Shown here piece by piece: positions 20,601 to 31,970 of a stretch of 64,000 nt of DNA. The position numbers and the translations under genes were made by a program. The stretch is from Elephas maximus indicus (lineage: Eukaryota > Chordata > Mammalia > Proboscidea > Elephantidae), in assembly GCF_024166365.1 (NCBI RefSeq), contig NC_064831.1, forward strand, positions 30,556,768-30,620,767. The letters run 5' to 3'. The stretch's first letter is position 1, and each line of letters starts with the position of its first letter. The notes beneath the pieces were generated by a model that had not been told where the DNA came from, did no database searches, and worked only from the letters and a program-made list of their open reading frames with translations.

Positions 20601-22679
20601 TCTAGTTGTTAGACAGAAACACTAGTTTAACTTTGACATGGTTTAGAAAGAGTGTGAGTTCTCTCTTCTGAAATTTGATAATGTGATCAAGCAAAGGGGA
20701 CTGAGAATGGAAGCGTGTAGCTTGGAAAAGGGGTGAGGCTTCCTGATTTCAAATGAGAACAGACTCCTGCTTCAACAGACTACACATAAGAAAAGAGGCT
20801 ACCATGAGGAAAAAGATGTATTACGATGGTGAAAAGACACCAGACTAGAAATTAAAATCTGCATGAATGAGGTTTTTCTTGATTGGGTAGTCTCAGTTCA
20901 CCACTGGTGAACAGAAATTCACATAAAAATGAGCTACAAGGATTGAACAGGCATAGTTCTGCCTAGAATAAATCGAGGTCAGTGTTGAGGTCACTGATGA
21001 GGAAGTGTGGAACAGCTTGGACTGAAGCTGCTTGTGTTTGGGGGAAAAAAGACTTGTTTTCATTGCTCTAGTCATGAGCATAAATAGTGACTCTGAAAGC
21101 TTGAAAACCCAAAGGCAGCACAAGAGCCTCTGATTACATCACTGCATTTTTTTTCCAGAAGGACAAAGAGGCAAGTTAAGACCAGTGTCGGCTCTGAAAC
21201 CTTTATACTTTCTCTTCCCTTGTGAATTCAAGCCATGTCTCCTATATTAAAATTTCTTTTGTCGTTAGATTTATAAGCTGTTCATTCCTAACTTCTACCC
21301 TGTTTCCCTTGTTTTATGGCCGGCTTAACCGGATAGAAATGCTAACTAAGGTTTACACAGATAGTATGTTGATTGAGCCTCAATGAAGTTTAGAGAAAAT
21401 AGACAATCAGGATATTTATTGAAGGACCGTAACATAGAAAATCTGAATGATGAGTTAAAGGTATGCCCTTCTCAGGGGGCTAACAGCAATCCAAGAAAAA
21501 TTGTTAGCGACTTCAGGAAACCCATCTGAACATTTTCAGGGTGTTAGCAGTCAGGTGATAAAAGTCAACATGGGTAAGTTGACCAGTCATTCAGCAAATA
21601 CTCATGACCGTTTAAACTTACACATATTTTTTCAACTCACTTGATAGTACCAGTGATTATATAGTAACCATTGCCATGGTTAAAATTCAGTTCTTGAAAC
21701 ATGGTCTGGGTTGTTTGCTGCTTCTATTACTGATGTAAACTAGTCAGAAAATTTTAAACCAAAGGATTTCTCTTGTTCTTACCTGAGGTAGGGGTGAAGG
21801 AATAGAAAACAGAATTTGAGAATAAAGCAGATATCCATTACTGATTTGGGGAGTACTTTAAAAATTAAGCTACTTTATTAATTTAAGAAGTGTGAGTTAG
21901 GGATAACTTGGTCAGCTCCTAAAGTATCTTTAGGTTGAAAACAAATTATTAAAAATTACCAATGTAAAAATGTAATTTATCTTAAACAGTTTAAGTTGTT
22001 GTAACTAATGAAGCTATAAGCAGCTAAAACTCAAAATTTAAGAAATCTAGAACAGTGGTATATGTTTATTCATGAGAGGAGGACACAACAGTGAGACAGA
22101 AGAGCCATCAGTATTCAGTGTTTTATTTTTGGACTTCACTTCCCTCCTAATTTCAAATAGCTATTTAGAAAGCATTAATTTGGAAATGGGCTGAGGAGAA
22201 AAGGAGAGAAAAAAAAATCTAGTTTAGTGAATGCATGTTTTTCTACATGGATTCTTTTTTTTTTTTTTTAAACTAGTCTCATAGCCTAAGCCATTTCTTC
22301 TTTGGTTGTCCTGTTCCTGCAATCTTAATTGACGAAGAGAAAACTGTTCATATTCATGACTTTCTGTGTTTCCAAATGCAAGTCAAAATTTTTTTTCACA
22401 TGCTACTGGAGAGATTCTGGTATTTGCAGGAGTGGAGCCTGTGGGTCATGATACCAAGAAAAGCTTCCCAATTGCCATGCTGGTGCAAAAGGGGACAGGC
22501 TTAGAATCTCACCTGCATTTCTGAATTAAGTATCCTTTTACAAAAATTGCATTATAAAAAATCAAATGAAGAAAAGTTAAAAAATATATAGTTCCATGAA
22601 AGCCTACATACCTGCATGCTTGTTTCAACAATAGTTAAAATTTTGTCATATTTACTTCGACATCTTTCTGTCTTCCCGC
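20601..22679. other. Intergenic sequence, nothing recognised
   Basis: AT-rich sequence of about 2 kb with short T/A runs (21146-21155, 22250-22271). I recognise no exon, RNA gene or repeat family. Confidence 0.4.
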
Positions 22680-23425
22680 TCTATGTATTTATGTCTAAAG
22701 GCATGTGTTTTTGCTAAACCATTTAAAAGTAAACTGCAGACCTCACGTCACTTCACCTGTAAGTGCTTTAGGCGTGCCTCTCCTTATAGGGATATTCCCC
22801 TCTATGACCCCCAAACCTAATATTCTACCTAAAATAATTAACAAAAAATCCCTAGTAATATCAAATACACACCCAAATTACCCAGTTATCTCCCAAATGT
22901 CTTACGTAGCTATTTTTTTCTTTTGTGACTTACTTTTTTTTTTTTTTTGCAGTTTTATTTTTTTTCCTTTTTTTTTGAACTTTAGATGAAGGTTTACAGA
23001 ACAAACTAGTTTCTCATCAAACAGTACACACATTGTTGTATGGCGTTGGTTAATAAACCCATGACATGTCAGTACTCTCCCTTCTCAACCCTGGGCTCTC
23101 TATTACCAGCTGTCCTGTTGCCTCCTATCTTCCAGTCCCTGTTGTGACTTAGTTTTTGAAGAGACCAAGCCAATTATCTTGACTCCGCATAGTGTCATCT
23201 TACTTGTTCCTTAATCCCCTGTATTTTCTGTACACTGACAATTAAGGCAAAAAGCTTGATTAGATTCAGGTCAAACTCATTTATGAATATCTCATAAGTG
23301 ATTTTGCATAATTTATATTGCATTATATCTGGAGGCACATGATAGCAGGGTATTACTGACACTAAATTTTATTACTTGGGTAAGATGGTGACAAGGCAAA
23401 TCTCTTATTAATAATATTCCTCCTT
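22680..23425 (-). mobile_element. Ancient L1M 3'UTR, split by a younger L1
   Basis: It carries wording known from old mammalian L1 3'UTRs read backwards: AAGTAAACTGCAGACCTCAC, CACTTCACC..AAGTGCTTTAG, AAATTACCCAGTTATCTCCC and CAAATGTCTTACGTAGC. After the nested L1 it resumes with AGATTCAGGTCAAACTCATT and ATCTGGAGGCACATGATAGC, ending near TTATTAATAATATTCC. Confidence 0.65.
22933..23141 (-). mobile_element. 5'-truncated L1 3' end nested in L1M
   Basis: A poly-T start is followed by GAACTTTAGATGAAGGTTTA and other L1 3' end wording also seen at 26310-26460, stopping at CTTCCAGTCCCT. The target-site duplication is TTGTGACTTA at 22923-22932 and 23142-23151, exact over 10 bp. Confidence 0.85.
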
Positions 23426-23427
23426 AC

Positions 23428-23993
23428 AGGAGTCCCTGGGTTAAGCACTTGGCTAGTTTTTTTTTTTTTTTTTTACTAACTGTAAGGTTGGCAGTATGAA
23501 TCCACCCAGAGGTGCCTCAGAAAAATGGCCTGGCAATCTTCTCCCAAAAGATTCTGAAATAACAGGCAGTTCTTGGATTAGGAATGAGTTCTGTTCCTAG
23601 GTCTGTCTTTAAGTTGAATTTGGAGGTTAAGTTGGAATAGTCAGGTAGGATTCACATCTAATGTCAGTTAGCCACGTTTGTCTTGGTATATAGTATATGG
23701 TGTACCTTTCTATACATAAAAAACATTAAAGAAACACTTCCAGATACACTGAAACATCTTTGACATAACTGTAATAATAATATGTTGATGCATGTCGCAA
23801 AGTAGTGCCCGTTCGTTATTACGAGCCATTGTATGTACCTCAAATTTTTTATAAAACAGGCTTTATGAGGGGTTGGTTCATAGCTGTGGGTTGTGTGTAA
23901 ATCAGATGTTTGTAACCCGGAGACTGCTTCTACATGAGGTTGCCACTGAGTCACAATTGACTCAGAATTGACTCAGTGGCAACTGGTTTTTTT
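23428..23993 (+). mobile_element. AfroSINE-type SINE split by a ~375-bp insert
   Basis: The SINE head (AGTCCCTGGGTTAAGCACTT, then GAATCCACCCAGAGGTGCCT and GGCCTGGCAATCTTCTCCC) ends near 23560. The SINE tail (GAGGTTGCCACTGAGTC, GGCAACTGGTTTTT) appears only at 23936-23993. A T20-type run interrupts the head at 23458-23474. The intervening 23561-23935 is described separately. Confidence 0.7.
23561..23935. other. Unidentified ~375-bp segment inside a SINE
   Basis: It starts about AACAGGCAGTTCTTGGATTA, continues GAATGAGTTCTGTTCCTAGG and GTCTTTAAGTTGAATTTGG, and ends near ACCCGGAGACTGCTTC. It splits the SINE. I recognise the opening words as those of a dispersed repeat but cannot name the family. 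No open frame of note is present, and I see no clear terminal inverted repeats. Confidence 0.45.
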
Positions 23994-24040
23994 TTTTTCT
24001 TCCTATCCAAATAAGTAACATGTGGGCTAATACTATAGTT

Positions 24041-24845
24041 GTAGTTTTTGTTGTTAGTTGTCATAGAGTTGACTCCAACTCACAGCGACCTTATGTAAAA
24101 TTAGGGATCCCCTCATTTTCCCTGACCATCTACTTCACCAGCCACGATGTCCTTTTTTAGTGATGGGTCTTTCCTGATGATGTGTCCAAAGTAAGCAAGC
24201 CAAAGTCTCGCCATCCTCGATTCTAAGGAACATTCAGTTGTATTTCTTCTAGGACCGATTTGGTTGTTCTTCGGGCGGTTCACAGTATTTCCTGCACTCT
24301 TTGCCGGCACCACAGTTTGAACGCATCTTCTTTCGTTTTCACTGTCCAGCTTTTGCATGTGTGTGAGGCAATTGAAAAGACCGTGCCTCGGGTTAGGTGC
24401 ACCTTAGTCATCAAAGTGACATCTTGGCTTTTTAAAACTTTAAAGAGGTCTACCACAGCAGATTTGCCCAATGTAATCTGTCACTTGATTTCTTGACTGC
24501 TGCTTCCCTGAACGTTGATTGATGATTCAAGTAGAATGAGATCATCGACAACTTCAATTTCTTCATTTATCATGTTGTTTATTGGTGCAGTTGTGAGGAT
24601 TTTTGTTTTCTTCACATTCAGGTGTAATCCATACTGAAGACTATAGTCTTTGATCTCCTTCAATAAGCAGGTTTATTAATAAGTCCTCCAACCCTGATGC
24701 TACGTTCTTCATATAGTCCGACTTTTTGGATTATTTGTTCAGCGTGTAGATCGAATAAGATGAAAAGATACAACCCTGCTGCACACCTTCTCCAATTCTG
24801 AACCAAATACTATGGTATTATGGGATGTTCTGTTTTCCTTCAGCC
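24041..24845 (-). pseudogene. Dead RTE-clade LINE fragment, minus strand
   Basis: It starts at the RTE tail (TTGTTAGTTGTCATAGAGTT on the plus strand). On the minus strand it encodes SLESRMARLWLAYFGHIIRK, MGKSAVVDLFKVLKSQDVTL and YGLHLNVKKTKIL, all also readable in the 12.5-14.1 kb RTE or the window-end fragment. It has several stops and frameshifts and is 5'-truncated within the RT domain. Confidence 0.85.
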
Positions 24846-25197
24846 TTTCAGCTAATGATTTCAGTATCCTTGATCCTGTGTGAACCAATTATTTCAATGG
24901 GGGCTGCAAAATGGCAATTTTTCTAATTCTGTCACTCTTTCTACATTATTAACTGGTGATTCTTCTGCAAACGACCTGCTATCTTAGGCAATCCCCCAAC
25001 ATTGATTTAGAATTGAAGTTTGTAAGTCATTCAATGAAACAGCAGTACAACTACCAAATATTTTTCTGCATTTGAATTTTGGATTAGAAGAGCGAACACA
25101 TTTTTATTACACAGCTCCTTTGAGCTAAGAATTATGCAAAGAGTTGGAGATCCAGGGTGAAAAAAACAGCATGCGCTGTGCCTTTCTCATAAAGCTT
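24846..25197. other. Intergenic sequence, nothing recognised
   Basis: The first part (to about 24990) may be further RTE sequence too decayed to follow. The rest shows no recognisable feature. Confidence 0.35.
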
Positions 25198-25393
25198 TCT
25201 CTCATTGCCCTCGAGTCTATTCCAACTCATGGTGACCCCATGTGTTACACAGTGGACCTGCTCCATACAGTTTTCTTGGCTGTAATCTTTATGGAAGCAG
25301 ATTGCCAGGCCTTCTTTTGTGGTGCTGCTGGATGGGTTTGAACTGCCAACCTTTAGTTGTTGAGCACAAACTGTTGTGCCAAACCCAGGGATC
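25198..25393 (-). mobile_element. AfroSINE-type SINE, long class
   Basis: The complement carries CATTGCCCTCGAGTCTATTC, CTTGGCTGTAATCTTTATGG, AGATTGCCAGGCCTTC, GCTGCTGGATGGGTTTGAAC and GTTGTGCCAAACCCAGGG, matching the SINE at 59008. Confidence 0.83.
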
Positions 25394-25452
25394 TATGCCT
25401 TTTTAATAGAATTTAGAGTCTAGCTATAATATGTACATATTAAAAAAAAAGT

Positions 25453-25986
25453 TATCATGGATTGAATTGTGACCCCCCAAAATATGCCAACTTGGTTAGA
25501 CCATGATTCCCAGTATTGTGTGCTTTTCCTCCATTTTGTGATTTTCCTATGTATTATAAATCATAATCTTTGCCTGTGATTAAAGAGGATTAGGGTGGAA
25601 TGTAACAGCCTTGTGCAGGTCACATCCCTGATCCAATGCAAACAGAGTTTCCCTGGGGTATGGACTGCACCGCCTTTTATCTTACAAGAGATGAAAGGAA
25701 AGTGAAGCAAACTGAGAGTAGGGGGCCTCCTACAAGCAAGAAAGCAGCGCTGGGAGCAGAGCACATCCTTTGGACGCAGGGTTCCTGTGTGGAGAGCTCC
25801 TAGTCCAGGGTAAGATTGATAAGAAGGACTTTCCTCCAGAGTCAACAAAGAGAGAAAGCCTTCCCCTGGAGCTGACACCCTAAATTTGGACTTCTAGCTT
25901 ACTAGATTGTGAGAAAATAAATTTCTCTTCGTTAAAGCTATCTACTCGTGGTATTTCTGTTATAGCAGCACTAGATAACTAGGACA
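25453..25986 (+). mobile_element. Solo MaLR-like LTR
   Basis: The LTR begins ATCATGGATTGAATTGTGAC plus CCCCC. It has AATAAATTTCTCTTCGTTAA near its end and closes TTATAGCAGCACTAGATAAC, TAGGACA. A 5-bp duplication AAAGT (25448-25452 and 25987-25991) flanks it, as for endogenous retroviral LTRs. The middle differs from MLT1 elsewhere, so it may be a lineage-specific MaLR/ERVL family. Confidence 0.75.
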
Positions 25987-26290
25987 AAAGTATATATTCC
26001 TCAAAGGAAAGAATTACAACAATCTGTCTAAAACTGCAGGCAGCTTTTTATAAAAAGCTTCCTAATGTAGAATTAGAAATCATTTAAGTCATTTAGGGGG
26101 GCAATAAAAGTAAAGTAGCATATATAAACAATTTATCTTGAGTACTTTATTCATTACCCTAAAAGCACCTTCATAACTTAAAATCTTATGAGGAAAGCCA
26201 ATAGGATCAAAAGGTTACCTTCCCTCACCCTACCCCATAATACTACCTACCTATTTGAAAAAAAAATTTTTTTTTTACAAGAGTTTGCTT
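25987..26290. other. Intergenic sequence, nothing recognised
   Basis: A short spacer between an LTR and an L1. It ends with an A/T run at 26259-26276. Confidence 0.4.
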
Positions 26291-27270
26291 TTTCATTTTT
26301 TCTTATTGTACTTTTGATGAAGCTTTACAGAACTAGCTTCTCATTAAACAATTAGTACACATATTGTTTTGTGACATTGGTTACCACCCCAACGGCATGT
26401 CAACACTCTCCCCTTCTCAACCTTGGGTTCCCTAATATGAGCTTTCCTGTCCCCTCCTGCCTTCTAGTCCTTGCCCCTGGGCTGGTGTGCCCCTTTGGTC
26501 TTGTTTTGTTTTACGGGCCTGTCTAATCTTAGGCTGAAGGGTAAACCTCAGGAGGGACTTCCTTACTGAGCTAAAAGGAAGTCCAGGGGCCCTACTCTCG
26601 GGGTTTCTCCAGTCTCTGTCAGACCATAAGTTTGGTCTCTTTTTTGGGTTAGAATTTTGTTCTACATTTTTCTCTAGCTCTGTCCAGGACCCACTACTGT
26701 AATCGCTGTCAGAGCAGTCAGTGGTGGTAGCCGGGTACCATCTAGTTGTTCTGGATTCAGTCTGGTGGAGACCGTGGTAGTTGTGGTCCATTAGTCCTTT
26801 GGATTTATCTTTCCCTTGTGTCTTTGGTTTTCTTCACTCCACCTTGCTCCAGACATAAGGCCAGTGGAGTATCTTAAATGGCCGCTCAGAAGGTTTTAAG
26901 ACCTCAGATGCTACTCACCAAAGTAGAACGTACATTTTCTTTATCAACTATGTTATGCCAATTGAGCTAGATATTCTCTGAGACCATGGTCCCCACAGCC
27001 CTCAACCCAGTAATTTGGTCCCTCGGGCAGTTTGGAAGTATCTGTGGAGCTTCCACAACCTTGCCGTGGACAAGTTGTGCTGGCTTCCCCAGTATTGTAT
27101 ACTGTCTTACCCTTCATCAAAGTTACCAGTTACCTATAGTCTATTTAGTGTTTCTCCTTCCCCACCTGCCGCCTCCCTCATAGCCATCAATGACTATTTT
27201 TTGTGTGTAAACCTTTTCAGGAGTTTTTATAGTACTGGTCTCATACAATATTTGTCCTTTTGTGATTGAC

Positions 27271-29808
27271 TTATTTCAGTCAGCATAATGCCCTCCAGGT
27301 TCATCCATGTTGTGAGATGCTTCACAGATTCATCATTCTTCTTTATTGTTGCATACTACTTACTCCACTGTGTGTATGTACCATAGTTTGTCCATTTTTC
27401 TGTTGATGGGCATCTAGGTCGTTTCCATCTTTTTGCTATTGTGAACAATGCTGCAATGAACATGGGTGTGCATATGGTTATTGGTGTGATGGCTCTTATT
27501 ACTCTAGGATATATTCCTAGGAGAAGGATTGCTGGATCATATGGTATTTCTATTTCTAGCTTTCTAAAGAACTGCCATATCATTTTCCAAAAAACAGATG
27601 TACCATTTTGTATTCCTACCAGTAGTGCATAAGAGTTCCAATCTCCCTGCAGCCCCTCCAACATGTTATTTTCTGTTTCTTTGATTCATGCCAGTAATGC
27701 CAGGGTGAGATGGCATCTCACTGTGGTTTTGATTTGCATTTCTCTCACAAGCATTTCCTAATGTGTCCGTTAGCCACTCGAATGTCTTCTTTTGTGAAGT
27801 GTCTGTTCATTTCCTTTGCCCATTTTTTAATTGGATTATTTGTCTTTTTGTTGTAGAGGTGTTGGATTTTTCTGTAGATTTTAGAGATTAGGCCTTTGTG
27901 AGATTTGTCATAGCCAAAAAATTTTTTCCCAGTCTGCAGTTTCTCTTTTTGGCAAAGTCTTTTGATGAGCATGAGTGTTTAATTTTTAGAAGATCTGTTA
28001 TCTAGCTTATCTTCTGGAGTTTGTGTGTTGTTAGTTATGGATTGTGTTCTGCCAATGCTTGTGTATCAGCGCCTCTAGTGTTGATTCTATTTTTTCTTCT
28101 ATAGTCTTTATAGTTTTGGGTTTTTATCTCAGTCTTTGATCCACTTTGAATTAGTTTTTGTGTATGGTGTGAGGTATGGGGTCGTTTCATTTTTTTTGCA
28201 GATGGACAGCCAGTTTTGCTAGCACCATTTGTTAAAAACACTGTCTTTTCCGCATTTGATGGACTTTGGGCATTTCTTGAAAATCAGCTGACCGAAGATG
28301 GATGGCCAATGTATCTGTCGTCGTACCAGGACCAGGCTGTTTTGACTACCGTAGCTACACAGTAGGCTCTGAGGTCAGGTAGTGTGAGTCCTCCTACTTT
28401 ATTCTTCTTCAGTAGTGTTTTACTTCTCCAGGGCCTCTTCCTTTCCCATATAAATTTAATGATTAGTTTTTCCATCTCATTAAAGAATGCTGTTGGTATT
28501 TGGATCAGGATTGCACTGTTTTTGTAGATTGCTTAGTGTGATGGTTAAGATTGTGTGTCAACTTGGTTGGGCCATGATTCTCAGTGTTTTGGCAGTTGTA
28601 TAATGTGATTACTTTTCTGTTGAAATTTGATATGTGATCGCCCCCATGGTGGAATCTGCTGAGTGGTACCGGTGGGGGTGGGGCCTGTGGTGGCTCACTG
28701 GCCCCTCAGCCTTCATCTCTCCACGTTCCACTGCCTACTTCCCTCCTGCTCACCTTGCAAAGGCGGTTGGCTTGTTCTGTATTCAGCAGCTATCTGTTGT
28801 CTGACCTCTGGTTCTTGGGACTTGAGCTAGCAGCTTACCTGTCCATCTTGGGATTCGCTGATCTTCATGGCCTGCACGCAAGAATCTTGCTCCCCGACCT
28901 GCCTATCTTCAGTTTGCCAGCCCCTGCAGCTAAGTGACTCAGGAGATACCTTGCGGCCTTGCCTACCGACCTTGGGGAATCCTCAACCGGCACAACCTGT
29001 GAGCAGGATCCCTGCTCCCCAACCTGCTCATCTTGGGTTCACCAGCTTCTGTGTTTCTGTGAATTGGGACTCTACTCTGATCCAAGGACTTGGGACATTC
29101 CAACCCCTACAGTCCTGTGAGCTGTTTCCTTAATGTAAATCTCTCTCTATATATTTATACATATTACTGGTTTTGCTTCTCTAGAGAACTCAGCCTAAGA
29201 AACAGGGTAGAACTGACATTTTCACAATGTTGAGTCTACCTATTCATGACCATGGTATGTATTTCCATTCATGGAGATCTCTTTTGGTTTCCTGTAGTTT
29301 TTGTAGTTTTCTTTGTATAGATCTTTTACATCCCTAGATTTATTCCTAAGTATTTTATTTTTTTTAGAGGCTATTATAAATGGTATTGTTTTCCTGATTT
29401 CCTTTTCATCATTCTCTTTATCGGTCTATAGAATCCAACCGATTTTTGTGTGTTTATCTTGTATTCTGCTACTTTGCTGAATCTATTAGTTCTAGTACTT
29501 TTCTCCCAGAGTCTTTTGGGTTTTCTATGTATAGTATTTTATCATCCACAAATAGGGTAGTTTTATTTCTTCATTACCAATTTGGATGGTCTTTATTTTT
29601 TTGTTTTGCCTTATTGCTGTAGCTACGACTTCCAGCACAATGTTAAATAGGAGTGGTGATAAAGGGCAACCTTGTCTTGTTCTGTTCTCAAGGGGAATGT
29701 CTTCGGCCTCTCTCCATTAAGAATGATGTTAGCTGCCGGTTTTGTATAGATGCCCTTTATTATATTGAGGAATTTCCCTTTACACCTATTTTATTGAGAG
29801 TTTGCTTC
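27271..29808 (-). pseudogene. L1 ORF2 remnant (reverse transcriptase, C-terminal region)
   Basis: On the minus strand it encodes LINE-1 ORF2 pieces: [54 protein letters not shown] text, [19 protein letters not shown], and EIPYDPAILLLGIYPR near the end. Stops, frameshifts and the LTR at 28537-29204 break it, and the endonuclease part is absent. It is not functional. Confidence 0.85.
28537..29204 (+). mobile_element. Solo ERVL-type (MLT2-like) LTR inside the L1
   Basis: It starts TGTGATGGTTAAGATTGTGT, GTCAACTTGGTTGGGCCATG and ends ATATATTTATACATATTACT, then TTGCTTCTCTAGAGAACTCA and ...AAACA. This is the layout of MLT2-type LTRs, with TG...CA ends. The middle has CT-rich blocks and repeated CTGCTC. 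The L1 reads on cleanly on both sides, so this is a later insertion. I could not see an intact 5-bp target duplication. Confidence 0.75.
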
Positions 29809-30284
29809 TTTTTTTAAAATAAAACTTTAATAATCAAAGTTCCAAGATATAATGAAGACTTTTATGACTCACGTTTTTCTTCCTTATGTGTCTCCATGCT
29901 AGCTGGTATACAGTTCACCCCTAAATATTTATATAAACAGTACACCTGTACCAAGAGCAACGTAATTTGAAAGTCTAAGTCATGGAAAGGACTTTTGCCT
30001 AAGGTCAACAAAATGGTATCTGTTCCTCTTTCATCCTCCTCATGAAGCAACAATTCACAATCAACAATAGTTGAAGAAAGCCAGAACTTCTGCATCGAAC
30101 TCTTTGATGGGGGATGCTTTTGGCAAAGCCTAGCTTAGGCTCAAACAAAACAAAATGCGGTTTTTTTTTTTTTTTTTTTTTTTGTGGAAGTTTCATTTGT
30201 GAAAGTGTCATTGAGAGCCACTGGTCTGGCAGGATGTGAATTAAATGCCCAGAAATAAAGTTAAGGTTCTTGTTATTGTTGTGT
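29809..30284. other. Intergenic sequence with poly-T run
   Basis: It contains a T run at 30161-30183. The run may be the reversed tail of an unrecognised insertion; nothing else was identified. Confidence 0.4.
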
Positions 30285-30473
30285 ACTGTTGAGTTGATTC
30301 CGACTCACAGCAACCCTATACAACAGAGTAGAACTGCTCCGTAGGGTCTCCAAGGCCATAATCTTTATGGAAGCAGAATGCAACATCTTTCTTCCTCAGA
30401 GCAGCTAGTGGGTTTGAATCACCAACCTTTCAGTTAGCTGCTAAGCACTTAACCACTGTGCTACCAGGGCTCC
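30285..30473 (-). mobile_element. AfroSINE-type SINE, short class
   Basis: The complement carries CTGTTGAGTTGATTCCGACT, CAGCAACCCTATA, GTTTGAATCACCAACC, TTAACCACTGTGC and AGGGCTCC. The target-site duplication is TTATTGTTGTGT (30273-30284) and TTATTGTGTCT (30474-30484). Confidence 0.86.
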
Positions 30474-30480
30474 TTATTGT

Positions 30481-31164
30481 GTCTAATTTCCTTTTCTCAT
30501 GTGGACAGTTGCCTCTTTCCCTATCGGAGTTAGCACCAGAATAATAGTGTTTATTTAATATACAGAAACTACTAAGAATCAACCTTTATTTCACAAAAAC
30601 AAAGCTGAACTTCATAGTTACCTGTACATTAAGAGGGCCACTTGGCAATTTGTTGTAAAGGTCCATTTATGCCAGGAAACCTGTTGAGCAGGAAAACTTT
30701 GAGTGGGAACACCCAACAGAACTTAATGAAAGTCCTCAAAAGAGGAAAGTGGTTTGCATTGTCATTCTATTTTAATAGGTCTTGCTATATTTTAAAATTA
30801 GTAAAGGAACTTGTGCTCTTGGAAAAGCTTTGCACTAATGCAAAATGTAACTGGCCTTTTGAACAGCCTATTCCCAACTGGATAATAATGTTGGCCAATA
30901 TAAAATTCTGTAATCTTATGGGGGGAATTAGGTTTTTTAAATGCCAAAATATGGTTAGAATTGAATGATAAAGGATCTCAGGTGGTCTCAACTCTCCCAG
31001 GCAACTGGATCAAGAAAGGGGTGATAAAAGATATTTAGGAATATGATCACAAAGCACAGGCATTCTAAAGAGTACTTACAAAAAAAAAAAAAAAAAAAAA
31101 CTAGCACAAATTATATACAAATGTACCATGAACTACCAACTTAGATAATTTGCTTTTATTTTCC
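30481..31164. other. Intergenic sequence, nothing recognised
   Basis: AT-rich, with a 22-base A-run at 31079-31100. A 108-codon open frame at 30642-30968 shows no family resemblance and is judged random. Confidence 0.4.
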
Positions 31165-31405
31165 ACACGTAAGGGCAGTAGTGGTTCAGTGGCAGAATTT
31201 TCATCTTCCAATGCATCTCATGCACAGCAACCTCCTGTCTCTCAGTGGAGGCCTGCATGTTGCTGTGATGCTGAACAGGTTTCAGTGGCACTTCCAGACC
31301 AAGAAAGACTAGTAGGAAAGGCCTGGTGATCTACTTCAGAAAAACCAGGCAGTGTTTCATTTCATTTTGTATGGGGCCAGCTTTACAGCAGCTAACAACG
31401 TGGTC
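31165..31405 (+). mobile_element. tRNA-Gly-derived SINE with RTE-like tail
   Basis: The head GTAGTGGTTCAGTGGCAGAA plus TTTTCATCTTCC matches the 5' half of tRNA-Gly (A-box region TGGTTCAGTGG). It jumps to CCAATGCATCTCATGCAC, resembling the tRNA 3' end, so the anticodon-to-T-arm part is deleted. The body has TGCTGTGATGCTGAACAGGT, TTTCAGTGGCACTTCCAGAC, GGAAAGGCCTGGTGATCTAC, and the tail GCAGCTAACAACG of the RTE type. Confidence 0.75.
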
Positions 31406-31597
31406 ATTTCCAGTGAAGGTTAACATAACAGAGATAGAGCACATTCTGAAGTTGATACATTATTCTCCAAATTAACAGTCCCATGAATACAAAAAAAAAA
31501 TGTCTTCAAATTTTTGGATACACATAATTTTACTTTATATAGCATTTTTCAGAGTCAGGTGAAGTCTTTTGGAGAATACTTAGAAGTTAAAGATCAA
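31406..31597. other. Short spacer, nothing recognised
   Basis: The A-run at 31491-31501 is the only notable feature. Confidence 0.35.
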
Positions 31598-31970
31598 TGG
31601 CTAACAGAATTCAACAGCATATCAAAAAAATAATACATCACGGATCAAGTGGAAATCATTCCAGGGATGCAAGGATGGTTCTACATTAGAAAGTCAATGT
31701 AATTCACCATATAAATAAAACAAAGGAAAAGAATCACATGATCATCTCCATGGATGCGGAAAAAGGATTTGATAAAATCCAACACGTTTCCCTGATAAAA
31801 ACTCTCAGCTAAATAGGAATTGAAGGGAAATTCCTCAAGATAATTAAGGGCATATATGCAAAACCAAAAGCCAAAGTTATTCTCCAATGGAAAAAGACTG
31901 ACACAATTTTTCTTGAGAACAGGAATGCAACAAGGATGCCCTTTACCATCACTCATACACAATATTGTGC
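31598..31970 (+). pseudogene. Old L1 ORF2 reverse-transcriptase fragment
   Basis: It parallels 38085-38460 of the younger L1: AACAGAATTCAACAGCATAT, GGGATGCAAGGATGGTTCTA, GATGCGGAAAAAGGATTTGA, AAAACTCTCAGC, GGAATGCAACAAGGATGCCC, breaking at ACAATATTGTGC. It carries many substitutions and stops and is the left half of an old L1 whose right half is at 41213-43115. Confidence 0.85.

Larger units (their letters stand above)
26291..29808 (-). mobile_element. 5'-truncated L1 in reverse orientation, ~2.85 kb, split by an LTR
   Basis: From a T-rich 3' end at ~26291, the reverse 3'UTR runs to about 27270. The ORF2 C-terminal and RT-thumb portion follows to 29808, interrupted by an LTR at 28537-29204. 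A similar word, GAGTTTGCTT, sits at both ends (26281-26290 and 29798-29807) and may be the target-site duplication. Part of the right copy could equally be L1 sequence. Confidence 0.88.

Noticed and set aside
31165..31240. Possible functional tRNA-Gly gene
   Set aside because: Only the 5' half resembles tRNA-Gly. The anticodon loop and T arm are missing and a SINE body follows.
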